Positions 52,237 to 61,882 of a DNA stretch of 64,000 nt are shown in pieces. Made by a program: the position numbers and the translations under genes. The stretch is from the NCBI GenBank assembly GCA_024398955.1, contig JAKSIG010000001.1, positions 1 through 64,000 on the forward strand, written 5' to 3'. The DNA comes from Fibrobacter sp. (GTDB lineage: Bacteria; Fibrobacterota; Fibrobacteria; Fibrobacterales; Fibrobacteraceae). The notes under the pieces are model-generated. The model saw nothing but the letters and a program-made list of their open reading frames with translations. It was not told the DNA's origin and made no database searches. Numbering within the stretch: the first letter of the stretch is position 1; every line of letters starts with the position of its first letter.

Positions 52237-55200
52237 TTATTCAAGAAGCCCAAGTGCCTGCTTGATGGAATGTTCGTCCATGGCGGCAGGCATGAGCGCA
52301 CGTTCCTCGGGACCCACAAAGGCGAGCTTGCGTTCAAAGTCGGGGCGTCCTTCGCGGTTGCGAGGAGTGATGTCTAGAGGCTTCAGCGAATAGTAGAAGG
52401 GACCGGTCTTTACAAAGCGCTTCTTTTGCAGACCTTGGTTCAGCGCTTCTGTTATGGCTTGCTGCAGCATGGGGCCTGCGCGGTCCACATGATGCAATTC
52501 CAGCAGTCGCAGCTTGAGAACTTCTTCGTGAATGGGCGCTTCGTGATCCACATAGAACTTGAGCTGTGTAATGAGGGCCGCAACAGGCAATTCTGCAATA
52601 GGCTTGTCGTGGGGGGTTCCCTCGATCTTGGGGTGTTGCACCTGGTAAGGGACTACCTGGGAGCCTTCGTTAAAGATTTCTTCCAGTTCCTCTTCTTCGG
52701 GTTCTGTTTCGTCGCGAGGTGGCGGAGCGATGCTTTGCTCGATAGCTATGGTGGTCACCAGATGGCCTACTTCGTCTTGGTTGGCCATGAACCAGAACGG
52801 CAACCAGACGGTAAGAACCTTCCAGCCCATCTGCTTTAGGATGGTGGGGCGGATATAGTCGCGGTCTTCGACAGAGTCGCGGAAACGTTCCGTGGTGCAG
52901 TCGTCTTCTACAAGGGCCAGGAAACGGTTGCTGTTGTTGGCGTCTACAACTACGGGGCCTACGGGAATGCTTCCCTTGGAGAAGCTTTCTTCGGCCTGGA
53001 TGTTTTCCTTCTGCAAGGCCGCCATGATGCTATCGCGTATGATGGAGCTCGCTGTGTGCTGCTCGTTGACTTCTGAGAAGTCCTTGGCCTGCAGGTAGGC
53101 TATCCATTCCCAGAACAATGACTTTTTGGCATTCGCCTGCTTAGAGGTATCGGATTCGGAAATGAATACGTGTGTCTCGGCCTTGGCGAGCGTGGTGCAG
53201 ACGCAGACCTTGTTGTCGTTATTGGCGCTGCTTACATAGTCTGTTTCGGCACATACAAGAACCACATCTCTGAAGCGACCCACAGCTCTTTCTGGAGTCT
53301 TGACATAGAATCGAATGTCCGGATTTTGTTGCGCGAAGAATCTTGCGGTTGCGGAACCTGCGGCTACCAGGGCATGGATGGCTTCTTCGATTTCGTGGCA
53401 GGTTGACTGGTGGAAGGCTACAATGCCCAGGGTCTTGCTCGGGGACTTTTCTGCGTGTCGAATAGCAGCCTGTGCAATGGAAAGGATCTTGTTCTGTACA
53501 GTCCTGAATTTGATACCGTTAAACTTTTCGCGGTTTGGTACCGGCAACTGCTTGATGCTGTGGTTGTAAACCTTCTGGTTGGCAAAACTGATGAGCGAGG
53601 CGTCGGCGTACTGGCTGGAGAACCACAGTTCTCGAGTCGGAATGCCCTGACGGAGCGCCGCGGACAGAATGCTGTCATGGAAGAACGACGTGTGGGATAT
53701 TGCCGGTTCCTGGAATGCGTCAAAGGGCTGCGGTTCCAATGTTGGGGCATGGGGGTCGCCAATCAGGATGACCTTGTCGGAACAGAGTATGGCGGGAATC
53801 GCCTCGACGATAGAAATGCAGTCTGCATCCAGGAGGATGGCGATGTCGTAATGCTTGTCTTTAGCAATTGTAAAGGTGGAACTGAGGCTAACTGCGGTCA
53901 GCTTGCTGGGGTCGTCTTGCAGGGCTTTATGAAGTTCGCTAAAGTTTGCATTGTTGAATCGGTCTGTTAGGTCTCTGTATTCCTTGCTCTTTTGGGCGTG
54001 GACCTTGGGCGTTAGGGAAAACAGTTCCGGGAACGCGCGTGTGGCCGACTGGATCTGGCTTCCGGCCCAATAATGTACCACAGCTTGGCTGATTTCCTTG
54101 CTTACGTTGCCTGCGTCCTTGACGAATGCTGAAAGGCTGGGGCAGTTGTATTCCTCTATCTTGTTGAGCAAGGCTGTTAGCTGCAGATGCACATCGAGAT
54201 TTTCCCAGTTCTTGCTCCAGGACTTGATGGTACCGAGCCATTTTTCGATGCTCTGGCTTTCTAGAGGTTCCTCAAGATTTAAATCCTTGGTAATCTGACG
54301 GATAGAAATCTGCAGGCTTTTTACGGATTCGCATAAATTTTGAATTTGCGGCTGGATGTCCTTGAACAGGTGCCATTGTTCAAGAATCTGCAGAAGTAGA
54401 TCTAGACGGGGATCCTTCTTATGCTTGTCGCGGAAGCTATAAACGAACTGGATCTTTGTGTTAAGCTCTACCCAGTTGGAACGTTCGTATAGCCAGTCCT
54501 TTCCTAACAGGTGATTGCCTAGAACGGCAGTCTCTTTATAGGCCTTCTTGTTTTCCTGCAATTCCAGCAGGGCATCGATAAGGTCGATGAGCTGGTTGTC
54601 GGATTGGACATCCTTGGGATTACGGAGAACTTGCAGCAGACGGCGTCTAGAGGAACGGTATCGATCCGAAAGGCCCTTGAGGGTCGCCTTCTGACTTTCT
54701 ACAAAGTCATCGCGGGCCGAAAGAATGTTTTCGTCGGCGGCGTTGTCGGTGTAGATTTCGGATGTCTGCCTGCGATAACGCACCCACATGTCGCCAGCTT
54801 CGGGTAATTCCAGCAGGGTATCCCTATAGGCGTCCCAGTTGTTGGATCTGAGCTGCCACTGTTCAAAGACAGGTGTTTCTGCATCAAAGTTTTCGCTGAT
54901 AAGGTTCAGGATGTCGGCAAGTCCTGCCAGGAAAATTCCTGTGGGGAAGAGTCCGGCTTCTTCAAAGCGCTTGATGATTTCGTCAAGTTCTGTTGCTCTT
55001 GTGGACGCTCTGTTCAGTTCTTCGGCTAGTTTGCCTTTTTGCTCTGGCGTTAGGCTGGGAACCTTGACTCCCTGAAATGCCTTTCGTGCCTCGACTCCGT
55101 TTCTGGCAAAATAAAGATCCGTAAGCTCGTTGAGGTCGTTCTTTAGCTTTTCGTAATTGTCAAAGCTAAGATTGCCGACTCCCTGGAATATGGATTCTGG

Positions 55201-56346
55201 AAGTTTTTGCTTTGGGGCTCGGGCTTTTGTAAATTCGGTCAGGAGGCTCGACAGCATTGCACCCGAGGGCTGAATCGGCTTGTTGACCGTGGCGTAGTAG
55301 TCAACGAAATTCTTGCGTGCGGTATTCAGTTCCTTGGCCAGGGCGTCGCGATCTACATTTGGAAAGGTGCGGAAGGGAGGCTTCCAGGCGTTTTGGAATT
55401 CCCTTGCGGTAACGGCACGACGATGGACCACAAGAACGTTCTTGCCTTGGGCTATGGAGTCAGCTACGATATTTGCGGCGACTTTTGCCTTGGATGTCCC
55501 TGGCAAAGCCTGAAGGGCGTAGGCCGGCGCTTCGGGGTTCATGGCATCTAGCGTCGCCTTGCTGGTATGGGAATCTACAGTGTATAGAAAGTGATGCTCG
55601 CAAGGATTAAAGACCTTGTCGAAGTCCGCGTCTTCAAACAGGGATTCCTTGATTTCAAAACCGTCTTCCTTGAGTAAAGAAGAAAGCATTGGGTTAGAAT
55701 CGACTTTTTTGTCAGACCAGCCAGATTCCAGACAATCCTTGAGAAACAGTCTGTTGGTATTGAAGAATCCGAGACAAAGCCCGTGGCGTGTGAATTTCCA
55801 GGTCCTCATGCTGGCGATGGCCTTCTCGAACATTGAGAAGTATAGGAGAAGGCTGAACTGGCCATTGATGGCGGCATCGCTTGCCTTTGGCAGCGCCACG
55901 ACATCTTTAAGCCTTTCTCGCAGAATGACATTTTCGATAGGCATTCTGTTGGCGAGGGTCAGTGTCCTTTTGCTTAAGTCTACGTCGACCGGCATTAGGA
56001 GGCTGGGGGCAAGAGCGTTGCCGTCCCACTTGAGAAATCCCAATACTAGGTACAAATCAGATTGCGCAAAGTCTTCGTCCTTTTCTCTAAGGACTGTGCA
56101 GACCGTATCCATGACGGTCATTTTCTGCTGAGCCGTAAACTTTTCGCTTACGGGGAAGAACGAATCAAGGGGCAGGGGACCACCGGACTGTTTCCATTTT
56201 TCATAAAAAAGGTCTCCCGCCTCCATAATGAGGGGGGACTGGAAATCGCCCTTGGTCGAAAAACTAAGCAGACGGTCCTTGGAATCAAAAAGGGATGCTT
56301 CCTGACAAATCTTTGAAACTATTGCAGAGGGGGACACTTGCGCCAT
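52237..56346 (-). CDS. DUF4011 / helicase-like / nuclease-like / DUF3320 giant protein with degenerate motifs
   Basis: The protein has 1369 residues. The N-terminus (about 20-245) follows DUF4011: LYLVLGFLKWDGNALAPSLLMPVDVDLSKRTL. A SF1-helicase-like region follows, but Walker A reads ALPGTSKAK (about 280) where relatives have GPPGTGKS, and the DEAS box reads LDADC. Later motifs SSQYADASLISFANQKVY and PERAVGRFRDVVLVC are also altered. Near 1130-1200 is a Vsr/MTES_1575-like nuclease domain (LALVEDDC, RDYIRPTILKQMGW), and at 1265-1345 a DUF3320 domain. This domain order is that of a family linked to phage defence (as I recall, the single-gene system named Hhe). The ATPase is probably dead, so its job is open. 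It ends at a bidirectional terminator. Confidence 0.78.
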   Translation of the reverse strand: MAQVSPSAIVSKICQEASLFDSKDRLLSFSTKGDFQSPLIMEAGDLFYEKWKQSGGPLPLDSFFPVSEKFTAQQKMTVMDTVCTVLREKDEDFAQSDLYLVLGFLKWDGNALAPSLLMPVDVDLSKRTLTLANRMPIENVILRERLKDVVALPKASDAAINGQFSLLLYFSMFEKAIASMRTWKFTRHGLCLGFFNTNRLFLKDCLESGWSDKKVDSNPMLSSLLKEDGFEIKESLFEDADFDKVFNPCEHHFLYTVDSHTSKATLDAMNPEAPAYALQALPGTSKAKVAANIVADSIAQGKNVLVVHRRAVTAREFQNAWKPPFRTFPNVDRDALAKELNTARKNFVDYYATVNKPIQPSGAMLSSLLTEFTKARAPKQKLPESIFQGVGNLSFDNYEKLKNDLNELTDLYFARNGVEARKAFQGVKVPSLTPEQKGKLAEELNRASTRATELDEIIKRFEEAGLFPTGIFLAGLADILNLISENFDAETPVFEQWQLRSNNWDAYRDTLLELPEAGDMWVRYRRQTSEIYTDNAADENILSARDDFVESQKATLKGLSDRYRSSRRRLLQVLRNPKDVQSDNQLIDLIDALLELQENKKAYKETAVLGNHLLGKDWLYERSNWVELNTKIQFVYSFRDKHKKDPRLDLLLQILEQWHLFKDIQPQIQNLCESVKSLQISIRQITKDLNLEEPLESQSIEKWLGTIKSWSKNWENLDVHLQLTALLNKIEEYNCPSLSAFVKDAGNVSKEISQAVVHYWAGSQIQSATRAFPELFSLTPKVHAQKSKEYRDLTDRFNNANFSELHKALQDDPSKLTAVSLSSTFTIAKDKHYDIAILLDADCISIVEAIPAILCSDKVILIGDPHAPTLEPQPFDAFQEPAISHTSFFHDSILSAALRQGIPTRELWFSSQYADASLISFANQKVYNHSIKQLPVPNREKFNGIKFRTVQNKILSIAQAAIRHAEKSPSKTLGIVAFHQSTCHEIEEAIHALVAAGSATARFFAQQNPDIRFYVKTPERAVGRFRDVVLVCAETDYVSSANNDNKVCVCTTLAKAETHVFISESDTSKQANAKKSLFWEWIAYLQAKDFSEVNEQHTASSIIRDSIMAALQKENIQAEESFSKGSIPVGPVVVDANNSNRFLALVEDDCTTERFRDSVEDRDYIRPTILKQMGWKVLTVWLPFWFMANQDEVGHLVTTIAIEQSIAPPPRDETEPEEEELEEIFNEGSQVVPYQVQHPKIEGTPHDKPIAELPVAALITQLKFYVDHEAPIHEEVLKLRLLELHHVDRAGPMLQQAITEALNQGLQKKRFVKTGPFYYSLKPLDITPRNREGRPDFERKLAFVGPEERALMPAAMDEHSIKQALGLLE

Positions 56347-56390
56347 GTCCAGAATATAATTTTTTTGCGGGAAAAAGTTTAACTTGCCCC

Positions 56391-57299
56391 TTATAATGTG
56401 CTTGCTATTTGGTCAATGGCTTCGCAGAGGGATATCCGTGCAAGTTCCTTCCTTAATTTGGCCTTGTATAGGACTCTTCCGAGTAGTTCTTCGGGTGTGA
56501 TTCCAGCTTCCTTATCCTGGCGGATGCTGTGGGCCAATTCCCTTTTTGATAGCTTCTTACCGTTAGGGTCCACGATTAGGCCATGGTGCAGGTATAGGGG
56601 GCGGCGGTAGGCAGGAATGTTCAATTGTGGGGCGTCCTGGCATGTCTCGGCAATTGCTTCCGAAAGCATGATCTGGCGTGCTGTTGAGTTCCTGATGTCT
56701 TCTCCTCGCACAATATGGGTTATGCCCTGGCTCAGGTCGTCGATACAGACCGCAAATTGATATGTCCAGAATCCATCACGGTCTTGAATGGGAAAGTCGC
56801 CGCACTGTAGGGCAGGGCTTTCGCTGAAGTTTCCTAGACGCAGATCCGTCCAGTTGATTACTTTGTCTGAAACCTTAAAGCGGGTGTTGTGAGGTGGCAT
56901 GGGGGCGATGCCGTTGTCTAGGGCCCGGTGACGGCATTTCCCCTGATAGATGATTTCTCCGGTTTCGCTGCGTGGGTTTTCTGCTTCTAGAAGTTTGCGG
57001 CTGCAGGTGCAGGGATATACCCGGTTTTTGGCCTTAAGTTTCTCCAGAACCTGCTGGTAAAAGCAGAAGCGTTCGCTTTGAATGCTTTCGCTGTGGTGCT
57101 CAAAGCCCAGCCATTCCAAGTCTTCGCGGATTCCGTCGATGTATGCCTGGCGGGCTCTGCCCTGGTCGTGATCCTCGATTCGTAAATGAATATGCAGATC
57201 CCATTTTTTTGCGGCAGCCCATACGTAGAGGGCCGAAAGGAGGTGACCTTCGTGTAAATACCCTGTGGGACTGGGGGCGAATCGGATTTTACCTGTCAT
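56391..57299 (-). CDS. gluQ: Glutamyl-queuosine tRNA(Asp) synthetase
   Basis: The enzyme attaches glutamate to queuosine 34 of tRNA-Asp. At 302 residues it is a GluRS catalytic domain without the anticodon-binding half, the mark of GluQ-RS (YadB). HIGH equivalent: PTGYLHEGH; KMSKS equivalent: KKLSKRE. Zinc ligands: CTC near residue 97 with YQGKC near 118. It is separated from the DUF4011 gene by 44 bases and could share its transcript. Confidence 0.93.
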   Translation of the reverse strand: MTGKIRFAPSPTGYLHEGHLLSALYVWAAAKKWDLHIHLRIEDHDQGRARQAYIDGIREDLEWLGFEHHSESIQSERFCFYQQVLEKLKAKNRVYPCTCSRKLLEAENPRSETGEIIYQGKCRHRALDNGIAPMPPHNTRFKVSDKVINWTDLRLGNFSESPALQCGDFPIQDRDGFWTYQFAVCIDDLSQGITHIVRGEDIRNSTARQIMLSEAIAETCQDAPQLNIPAYRRPLYLHHGLIVDPNGKKLSKRELAHSIRQDKEAGITPEELLGRVLYKAKLRKELARISLCEAIDQIASTL

Positions 57300-57351
57300 A
57301 TTCCAAAGTTAAAAAATGCGAGGGGCTTTTATTTGCTAACTTGAATGGCAA

Positions 57352-58920
57352 ATGCGTAATGGACGTTTTGATTTTATAAAGAGTATGGCCTGTGCTGCAG
57401 TTCTTATGGGTTCTGTAGCGGTGATTGCGTCTTGCTCATCGGCTCCCGCCCCTAAGACTGAATCTGCCCAGAATGCTTCCGCAGAGGCAGTTCCTGTAGC
57501 GGAATCTTCTGCGGGAACAGTTGCCGTTTCTGTTTCCAGTGCGGCTGCTGAGTCTGCTCTGCCCCAGAGCTACAAGGATGTTAAGTTTCCTGAGTTTCAG
57601 TATGTGGCTCCCTATCCTACGGATTACCGTGTAGAAATTACACCGGATATTGTAGGCTACATCGTTAGCGACAGAAGTCTTCCTCTGGTGAATTTTACCG
57701 TCTACTTTGACGAATCCAGCGTGGTTACCTCTATCAAGGACGAAGCCGCCGATGAAATGGTTAGTTCCATGATTCGCAGGGGTGCCGGCGGGGGAATTAC
57801 CCCCAGTGCATTGGACGACTCGCTGGAATTTATTAGCGCCGGGCTATCCTCTTCTGTGGGAACTTTCAGTTCTATGTTCGACATCGACTGTATGTCCAAG
57901 GACTTTACGGGCATGCTGAATTTAGCCCGCCAGGTCTTTACGGCTCCTGCTTTTGATGCAGAACAGCTGGAAATCATCAAGGCCAATTTTGTTACTGCAT
58001 ATGATAGACGCTACGACACTCCGTCAAAGATTCTTTCGGCCTTGAATTCCAAGGTGAACTACGCGCCGAATCCCCGCTTGTGGGATGCGACTGCCGAAGA
58101 GTACAAGAGCGTTTCGGCTGCTGACGTAAAACGCCTGGCCGAAGGCGTTTTCTCTTCCAAGAGGATTATCTTTGCGCTCTCAGGAGACATTGACCGGGAT
58201 TCCGCTGTAACCATGATGAAAGACTTCTTCAGCAATTGGAATGTGGAACCTCCAAAGACGGCCCGTGCAAAGCCCGAACCTTTGACATTCTTGCGTAAGC
58301 CGGGGATTTATGTTGTAGACAAGGACATTACCCAGGCCAACATCTCTATGCACCAGCCTTTTGTACAGCGCCCTCATCCGGATTATTATCCTGCCGCCAT
58401 GGCTAGCTTTATTTTGGGTGGAGGTAGCTTTACGTCGCGTCTGATGAACCGTGTCCGCAGTGACGAAGGTTTGGCCTATAGCGTTTATAGTTCCGCCGGT
58501 AGTGATTATCGCGATACGGCAATGACGACCATTGCCCTGCAGACAAAGGTTGAATCGGTTGATTATGCTCTGAAGCTTGTGTTCGAGGAAGTGGATAAGC
58601 TGGCTAAGGAAGGCCCCACCGAAGAAGAATTGGTGCAAGCCAAGAAGGCCCTGATCGAGAGCCTTCCGAGCTTGTTTGACAGCCCATCCTCGACGGCCAT
58701 TATTTTTGCCAAGGGTGAACTTACTGGCAAGGACTTTGACCACTACTTGAATTATGTCAAGGAAATTAATGCTGTTACGGCGGAGCAGGTCAAGGCAATG
58801 ATAGCGAAGTATTTTGACAAGAGCAAAATGACGATCTCTATCGTGGCGCCGGTGTCTAAGCTGGAAGCCCTGAAACCTTTTACTGTTGTCCCCTTGGATA
58901 GCCTGGACTTTAGAAACTAG
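57352..58920 (+). CDS. M16-family peptidase-like lipoprotein lacking the zinc motif
   Basis: The protein has 522 residues. A signal peptide with lipobox VIASC (Cys28) and an Ala/Ser linker precede two M16 halves. The first half has DEAADEMVSSMIRRGAG where active relatives have HxxEH, so no zinc site is formed. The second half keeps the substrate-contact segment GGGSFTSRLMNRVRSDEGLAYSVYS. Such inactive M16 proteins usually pair with an active subunit, but none is visible here. It is the first gene of the run to 64000; its TAG shares a base with the next GTG. Confidence 0.88.
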   Translation: MRNGRFDFIKSMACAAVLMGSVAVIASCSSAPAPKTESAQNASAEAVPVAESSAGTVAVSVSSAAAESALPQSYKDVKFPEFQYVAPYPTDYRVEITPDIVGYIVSDRSLPLVNFTVYFDESSVVTSIKDEAADEMVSSMIRRGAGGGITPSALDDSLEFISAGLSSSVGTFSSMFDIDCMSKDFTGMLNLARQVFTAPAFDAEQLEIIKANFVTAYDRRYDTPSKILSALNSKVNYAPNPRLWDATAEEYKSVSAADVKRLAEGVFSSKRIIFALSGDIDRDSAVTMMKDFFSNWNVEPPKTARAKPEPLTFLRKPGIYVVDKDITQANISMHQPFVQRPHPDYYPAAMASFILGGGSFTSRLMNRVRSDEGLAYSVYSSAGSDYRDTAMTTIALQTKVESVDYALKLVFEEVDKLAKEGPTEEELVQAKKALIESLPSLFDSPSSTAIIFAKGELTGKDFDHYLNYVKEINAVTAEQVKAMIAKYFDKSKMTISIVAPVSKLEALKPFTVVPLDSLDFRN

Positions 58921-59975
58921 TGAAAACGAATCTTATAAAAATTGCTGGTCTTGTTCTGCTGGTTCTATGTGTAGCCCTTCCGACTGTGTCGTGGGCCGAT
59001 GAACCTGTGCAGGCCGTATCGCCGGATTCCCTGGCAAAGATTAAGGCTCACGACGAACTTCGAAAAAAACTAGGAGGCAATGACGACCTAAGGGCGTTGT
59101 GTTCCGGTTTGAAAGTTTGTATGAACATGGACTACGAAGGCTGCTTTGCCGATGACCAGAAGCCTTGGCCTAAGGTTAAGTACGACGAAGAGTATTGCGG
59201 TGCTTATAAGGAAGTGGCTAAACGTGGTTTTGTTCCAGACCCGAAACAGCCCATGGTTCCTGAAATTTATGCACGTCTAGGTCGCCAGTACCGCGCAATC
59301 TACATTAACGAAGGCACCCTTCCGTTAAATGAGGATATGATTAGCTACCTGTTTGACAACATGCCTTTTACGGCTCAGCTAATTAACGCCTACCTGGACG
59401 AAAATTACACTCTGGAATATGCACATCCTAGCCGCAGATTCTTTAATGGAAGCAATGGCCGCAGCCTTTCGGGAGAGTTTTACTGGGCCTTGCAGGACAG
59501 TGCCGGCATGAGGTTGGGCATGCGAAATTTGTTCTTTGGATATGGACATGCAAAGGTTCTAAAGTGGTCTTTACATGGGACTGCCATTGCCTATCTGGAC
59601 ATGGACAATATTCCGGGAAACAGGATTAAGTACAAATTAACTGCAATTGTGTTCCCTGCAAATTCTGTCTTGAATTCAATTATGCAGATGGGTGTTTTCA
59701 AGAAGGTTGTAAACGAAAAGATTGACCGCATTGTTGATGACGTCAAGAAGGCTTCTGGCAAGTATTTTGCCGGAGACAAGGAACCTATACTGAATAGCGC
59801 TGCCCTCAAGTCTTCTGAAAATGTTCAGTATGTAATTGACTTTGAGAATGTGGTAAATGGCGCCCCCTGGAAGTTGGGTGACTTTGTTAAGCTGCAGCAG
59901 AAGAGAGCCGAAGAAAAGAAGAAGAATATGAACTCGGTGCCCATCGTTGTAGATGACAACAAGAATGCTAAGTAA
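58920..59975 (+). CDS. Exported protein of unknown function
   Basis: The protein has 351 residues. The signal peptide is cut near residue 26 (SWA before DEP). The mature part has a Cys cluster (LCSGLKVCMNMDYEGC, then EYCGAY), a central region rich in aromatic residues (FFNGSNGRSLSGEFYWAL, RNLFFGYGHAKVLKW), and a Lys-rich tail. I recognise no family. The GTG start at 58920 overlaps the stop of the M16-like gene (TAGTG), so the two are translationally coupled and may act together at the envelope. Confidence 0.75.
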   Translation: MKTNLIKIAGLVLLVLCVALPTVSWADEPVQAVSPDSLAKIKAHDELRKKLGGNDDLRALCSGLKVCMNMDYEGCFADDQKPWPKVKYDEEYCGAYKEVAKRGFVPDPKQPMVPEIYARLGRQYRAIYINEGTLPLNEDMISYLFDNMPFTAQLINAYLDENYTLEYAHPSRRFFNGSNGRSLSGEFYWALQDSAGMRLGMRNLFFGYGHAKVLKWSLHGTAIAYLDMDNIPGNRIKYKLTAIVFPANSVLNSIMQMGVFKKVVNEKIDRIVDDVKKASGKYFAGDKEPILNSAALKSSENVQYVIDFENVVNGAPWKLGDFVKLQQKRAEEKKKNMNSVPIVVDDNKNAK

Positions 59976-60005
59976 ACAAAAACGGAAATAAGTGAAGGTT
60001 ATAAA

Positions 60006-60662
60006 ATGAGCGAAAAGGAAAGCCTGGAATCTTTATTGGCACGCGTGACCGATCGTCGCAAGGAGCTTTTGACTTCTGTGGTGGATCGTCGTACAAGACA
60101 TTTCTGCATGGTGCTGGAAGATCTCTTTGACCCCCATAACATTTCCGCTGTGATTCGTACGGCTGAAGTTTTTGGCCTGCAGGATGTGCATATCATTGAA
60201 GAAGATAACGCGTATAGCGTGAACAAGTCCATCCTGAAGGGTTCCTACAAGTGGATGAATCTGTATCTGTACAAGAAGCGCATGCTCTGTATGGAAAAGC
60301 TGCGCGCCAAGGGCTACAAGATTGCTGTTGCCAGCACCAATACCACGAATTCTGTTCTGGACTTGGATTTGAGCCAGCCTACGGCATTCTATTTGGGTAG
60401 CGAGTTCCACGGAAATCACCCGGATACCTTGGCCCACGCCGATTATGAGTTCAAGCTGCCCCAGTATGGCATTACCGAATCCATGAACGTTTCTGTGGCC
60501 GGCGGCGTTCTGATGACCTATCTGGATGTGTTTATGCAGAAGGAAGGCCGCGAAAAGTTCCTTTTGCCCAAGGATGAACGAGACGCCTTGCTCTATGATT
60601 GGCTGGACCGCCACGTAAATGGCATTGAAAATAACAGTCCCATTAAACGGATTGAAGAATAA
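60006..60662 (+). CDS. trmH: SpoU-type tRNA (guanosine-2'-O-)-methyltransferase TrmH
   Basis: The knotted SPOUT methyltransferase has 218 residues. Motif 1 is VLEDLFDPHNISAVIRTAEVFG, motif 2 FYLGSEFHGNHPDTL, motif 3 MNVSVAGGVLMTYL. The C-terminal extension (PKDERDALLYDWLDRHV) is that of TrmH, which methylates G18 of tRNA, rather than RlmB. It lies 30 bases after the exported protein and 20 before the MCE gene. Confidence 0.92.
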   Translation: MSEKESLESLLARVTDRRKELLTSVVDRRTRHFCMVLEDLFDPHNISAVIRTAEVFGLQDVHIIEEDNAYSVNKSILKGSYKWMNLYLYKKRMLCMEKLRAKGYKIAVASTNTTNSVLDLDLSQPTAFYLGSEFHGNHPDTLAHADYEFKLPQYGITESMNVSVAGGVLMTYLDVFMQKEGREKFLLPKDERDALLYDWLDRHVNGIENNSPIKRIEE

Positions 60663-60681
60663 TAACTAGATTGAATCCCAA

Positions 60682-61602
60682 ATGAAAAAGTATTCTGCAC
60701 TGTATTTTTCTGTGGGCCTGGTAGTTATCCTTGCCCTTATCATCTTGGTGTTTGGTGTATTCTTCTTGAACGAGAAGGATCCCCGCGAAACATTCAACAC
60801 CTACTATCTTCGTTTTTCCCAGGTAAGTACCCTGGTGCTGGATGACCCTGTTAAGGTTAACGGTGTCCGTCTGGGTAAGGTAGAGGCCATTGAGCTTTCG
60901 GGCCACCGAGTGGTTGTAACCATTCGCCTTCGTACCGATGTGAAGATCCCGAAGGATTCCGAGATCAGAGTGCAGAATATCGGTATCATGGGTGAGCGTC
61001 AGATTGGCATGATTCTTGGCGATTCTACAGATTACTTTACTCCGGGAGATACGATTACGGGCCAGTTTGACGCGGGTATTGCAGAAGCTATTGGTCTTGC
61101 AGGTGAAGTTTGCGATAGTACCAAGGTTCTTCTGGAATCCGTAAAGCAGGCTTTGAATCAGACTATTGTAAATCCTGAATTCCAGGAACGCTTTAAGACC
61201 TTGCTGGTAAAAGCCGAAAAGCTGGAAGATCGCCTGATGCTCATGCTGAATACAACCGATCCTCAGCTGAAGAAGAGTCTCGAAGGCCTGAATCAGGTTA
61301 CGGTCAAGGTTAATGACCTGATTGATGGGGTCAAGACTCCCATTGACAACATGTTTGCAAATACTGATAAGGTGATGGGCAACGCCAACAACCTGATCGG
61401 TGAACTTGAAGGTGTGACGAAGCACCTGGATGAATTGATTAATAAGGTTCAGACGAAATTGGATTCTAAGGATAACACCGCTGGCCTTTTGTTGAACGAT
61501 CGCGCTCTGCATGATGACATTGTTAAGACGGTTCAGTCTGCAGACAGTCTGTTCCGCATTATTCTGCAGGATGGCTTAGACGTCAACGTGGATATTTTCT
61601 GA
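60682..61602 (+). CDS. MCE-domain (MlaD-like) lipid transport protein
   Basis: The protein has 306 residues. One N-terminal membrane helix (7-30) anchors it, followed by a single MCE domain (about 38-120): FSQVSTLVLDDPVKVNGVRLGKVEAIEL and the GIMGERQIGM stretch. The C-terminal half is a long helical region (130-300) that in relatives forms a needle or tube across the periplasm. MCE proteins move phospholipids between membranes with an MlaE permease and MlaF ATPase, which are not in the window. Confidence 0.9.
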   Translation: MKKYSALYFSVGLVVILALIILVFGVFFLNEKDPRETFNTYYLRFSQVSTLVLDDPVKVNGVRLGKVEAIELSGHRVVVTIRLRTDVKIPKDSEIRVQNIGIMGERQIGMILGDSTDYFTPGDTITGQFDAGIAEAIGLAGEVCDSTKVLLESVKQALNQTIVNPEFQERFKTLLVKAEKLEDRLMLMLNTTDPQLKKSLEGLNQVTVKVNDLIDGVKTPIDNMFANTDKVMGNANNLIGELEGVTKHLDELINKVQTKLDSKDNTAGLLLNDRALHDDIVKTVQSADSLFRIILQDGLDVNVDIF

Positions 61603-61609
61603 GGAAAAA

Positions 61610-61882
61610 ATGATAGTTAAGACATTGGTGGTCACAAACAAATTGGGAATTCACGCACGACCTGCCGGTATGATCGTTGACATCACCGGTCAGGCCAAAA
61701 GCGACATCTCCATCGTTTTCGAAGGTTCCAAGGCAAATGCCAAGAGCATCCTGAACGTGATGATGCTCGCCATTCCCGCAGGTTCCGAAGTAAAATTCGA
61801 AATCGATGGCGAGGATGAAGAAAACGTGGCCTCTTTGTTGGAAGGTTTGTTCAATGACCACTTCAACGAAGAACCCTGCTAG
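61610..61882 (+). CDS. ptsH: Phosphocarrier protein HPr
   Basis: HPr has 90 residues. The phosphorylated His15 lies in GIHARPAG and the regulatory Ser46 in AKSILNVMML, so it can be a substrate for both enzyme I and HPr kinase. The last residues (HFNEEPC) are acidic. The gene overlaps the enzyme I gene by 29 bases and lies 7 bases after the MCE gene. Confidence 0.96.
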   Translation: MIVKTLVVTNKLGIHARPAGMIVDITGQAKSDISIVFEGSKANAKSILNVMMLAIPAGSEVKFEIDGEDEENVASLLEGLFNDHFNEEPC

